From positions 49,979,501 to 50,043,500 of the forward strand of contig CM073482.1 in assembly GCA_037074505.1 (NCBI GenBank): a stretch of 64,000 nucleotides of DNA. Direction: 5' to 3'. The DNA comes from Albizia julibrissin. Lineage: Eukaryota; Streptophyta; Magnoliopsida; Fabales; Fabaceae. Position numbers and translations under genes: made by a program. How positions within the stretch are numbered: the first letter of the stretch is position 1; every line of letters starts with the position of its first letter. Below the pieces are notes generated by a model. That model did no database searches, was not told the origin of the DNA, and was given only the letters and a program-made list of their open reading frames with translations. This document shows, piece by piece, positions 61,817 to 64,000 of this stretch.

Positions 61817-63576
61817 ATGAGTAAGAACAGAGGAGGCGGAACAGTGAGCGAAGGGTTGCATGGTGATAGTGGAGGGGAAAGCGGAGGAGGGAAGGACAAG
61901 GTGAACGTACGCGAGGATATTCTCATGTCAGGTTTTGTGTTCAGTTCTACAAGCAAACCCCGACTACAAGGGGAAGCGAAAAAGACAAAAGCGGACACCA
62001 GTAATGTACGGAGAAGAGTTATGGATGCATCTTATCGGGATAAACCGATCACTCCAGGGCATGCAGGTTTTCTGATACGTCACGAGGAAGAGGATGACAT
62101 TGTGAATGGCTGGAAGAAATTCTTCAGCAAAAAGAATGATGAAGGCAGTGTGGCGACTCAGGAGGATTGTTCGCAGGATGAAGAACAGTATGGTAGTAGT
62201 AATGATTGTAGAATCCCGTCCCTAAAGATGATGTTGGAACAATATGTTGCGTGGTGTAGGCTATGGATGAATTATCTAATTATTAAGATACTTGGAGCTG
62301 ATATCCCAATGTATATAATTAGAGATAGAATTCATCGTATGTGGAAACCAGTAAATCCGATGAAAATGATACCACTAAGTAATGGATATTGCATTGTTTC
62401 ATTCACAACAAAAGAAGACAGGGATTTTGCTTTCCAAGAAGGACCATGGATGATTGATGACCACTATTTGATTGTCCAGCTTTGGCGTCCGAATTTTAAT
62501 CCATGGAAGGCTAACGTACAGAGGAAGATAGCCGTATGAATACGCCTTCCAAACCTGCCAATGGAATTCTACAACGTTGAATCATTAAGCATCATTGGGA
62601 ATATGGTTGGAAAAATGCTTAAGATTGATTGGTCTACTTCTATCTATGATAAAGGAGGATTTGTGAGGATTTGTGTAGAGGTTGACCTTCATCAACCTTT
62701 GCTACCCACATTTGAGATTTTTGGTGAAGACAGGCCAATAGTCTATAAAGGCCTTCATCAAGTTTGCTTTCATTGTGGCAAATATGGCCACCAAAAGGCT
62801 GTGTGTTCGAGAAGGGAGAATGAGCTTAAGGAGCACAATAAGATAGAGAATGGAGGAAGGAATCAAGCTTTAGGAATAATGAAGACGGGCTCAGACGGCA
62901 TAACGGAGGTGACTATGAGAGGGACCATAGTGGTTACTGGCGAGATGCTGAAGGAGGACAACCTGTATGGGAAACTTCGAATCTTGTGCCGTGATTTCAG
63001 GAGTGGGAAGGGTGCAAAGATAATTACAGGATTTGACTATGAAGCTAAAAATCAGGGTGACATTAAAAGGAGTGAAGATAAGAAACTAGGAAATCGGGGG
63101 GCTGATATAGGCAAGGCTAAAGATGACAAAGTTTTAAAGGTGAATGATATGAATAATCGGAAAGCATTTAAAGAAGGAAAGAATAATTATTTGGAGTGGG
63201 TCCCAGTTTCTAACAAAAGGAAGCTTGAAATCAAAACTATACGTAAGGTGAAAGAGAATTGCAATCCTTCTAAAGAAAGGTTGAAAGTGGCGGGCACCAG
63301 TGTGAAATCAAGCTTGAGTAATAGGAAGTCTAATAACTCAAATCATTTTGCATCTTGGCTTATCATTTTATAGACACAGTAATAGATAGTGGGCTCTCTA
63401 AGTCAATGGGTATGGATTTGAACGAGTCTAATATGCAGGGAAGCGGGCCAATGGATAATGCTATATCATGTGAATCTATAAATACAGGCGGGAGCAGTGT
63501 TGTTGATGTGCAACAATCCATGGAATTTCATGGGAACATAGTGCAGAAAGATACAATGATGGCAGAGAATGACTAA
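61817..63576 (+). pseudogene. LINE ORF1 (DUF4283 and CCHC zinc knuckle), broken
   Basis: ATG 61817 opens a frame that runs to a TGA at 62537-62539 and continues in the same frame from 62540 to 63373. The TGA falls where relatives have Trp (before IRLPNLP), so one nonsense change breaks it. The DUF4283-like block lies at about 62230-62560 (GYCIVSFTTKED, EGPWMIDDHYLIVQLW). The zinc knuckle CFHCGKYGHQKAVC lies at about 62765-62806, with Cys-Cys-His-Cys spacing intact. After 63340 the reading shifts to another frame and ends at 63576, suggesting a frameshift in the variable C-terminus. ORF1 proteins of this type bind element RNA. Confidence 0.85.
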
Positions 63577-63623
63577 GATCAAGTTGTAGAGTGTGATGCT
63601 CAAACCCTCCCAATGGTTTCCTC

Positions 63624-64000
63624 ATGATTTTTATGACATGGAATGCAAGAGGAACGGGTGCTCGCAGCTTCTCGACCCTTGTTTGAGATTTAAAGAAGCA
63701 CTACCAAATTAATTTCTTAGCTATTTTGGAAACGCGGTGTGATAAAAAATTTTCGGCAATGAGAATTGAGAAAATGGGCTTTAATAACTCAGCTATTATT
63801 GATTCAGAAGGATATAGTGGGGGGATATGGTGCTTGTGGGACTCAACAATTCAGGGTTTGACAGTACTAGAAAGACATCGTCAATTCTTACATGTCCAGA
63901 TATCTTCTCCAACGACCCCACCCTGGGTGCTTACTATAGTATATGCTAGCCCCAATATTAATGGAAGACGTAACCTATGGGGTGATTTGTCTCGCATTGC
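63624..64000 (+). pseudogene. LINE ORF2, endonuclease start, broken (partial)
   Basis: The reading from ATG 63624 gives the endonuclease/exonuclease/phosphatase signature: TWNARGTG at the start, LAILETR (catalytic Glu), GFNNSAIIDSEGYSGGIW, and YASPNINGRRNLW. A TGA at 63684-63686 interrupts it just before DLKKHYQ, probably from CGA. In an intact element this enzyme nicks target DNA to prime reverse transcription. Confidence 0.85.

Larger units (their letters stand above)
61817..64000 (+). mobile_element. L1-type LINE retrotransposon, 5' part, truncated by the window edge
   Basis: An ORF1 with a DUF4283-like domain and a CCHC zinc knuckle is followed by the start of ORF2, with an apurinic-type endonuclease. 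This is the layout of plant L1 elements. The 5' boundary upstream of 61817 is not defined, and reverse transcriptase would lie beyond 64000. Confidence 0.9.

Overview
The window is AT-rich nuclear DNA of a flowering plant, most likely a woody eudicot. The evidence is genes with GT-AG introns, plant-type SWEET sugar transporters, and plant CACTA, Mutator-like, Harbinger-like, L1, RTE, SINE and long-LTR elements. Nothing bacterial, viral or organellar was seen, and the species cannot be named from the sequence.

Only two genes look intact. They are clade III SWEET transporters in head-to-tail tandem on the + strand: gene 1 at 19964-21583 (5 exons, 321 aa) and gene 2 at 30812-32673 (6 exons, 263 aa). 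Both keep all seven membrane segments and the four Trp/Asn pocket residues, and each has a TATA box and a GA-rich leader. They differ in exon structure (gene 1 lacks intron 1), C-terminal tail length and pocket residues (gene 2 has Asn at two positions that are Ser in AtSWEET13).

Layout. 1-9187: intergenic, with a 565-bp Mutator-like element (3523-4087, perfect 9-bp target duplication) and SINE-like fragments. 9188-16559: CACTA element 1, minus strand, carrying decayed TNP2 transposase and Ulp1-type protease genes. 16563-38400: the SWEET pair and its flanks, with several MITEs, a tRNA-derived SINE and a 1.75-kb Mutator-like element containing a ~124-bp minisatellite. 38400-38621: a second SINE with target duplications. 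39690-59690: an old tandem segmental duplication. Copy A has taken up an 859-bp LTR-like insertion, the 11.4-kb CACTA element 2 (itself split by a 2.83-kb solo LTR) and a 1.4-kb Harbinger-like element. Copy B lacks all three but has its own 1.8-kb insertion holding an RTE LINE 3' end. 60040-61230: a decayed 11-beta-hydroxysteroid-dehydrogenase-like (HSD/steroleosin) gene, minus strand. 61817-64000: the start of a decayed L1-type LINE that runs off the window.

The SWEET pair lies between two related CACTA elements in opposite orientation. All transposon genes seen carry stops or frameshifts. No previously unknown system is obvious. The most informative features are the SWEET pocket changes and the duplicated segment, in which one copy preserves the near-empty sites of the transposons in the other.
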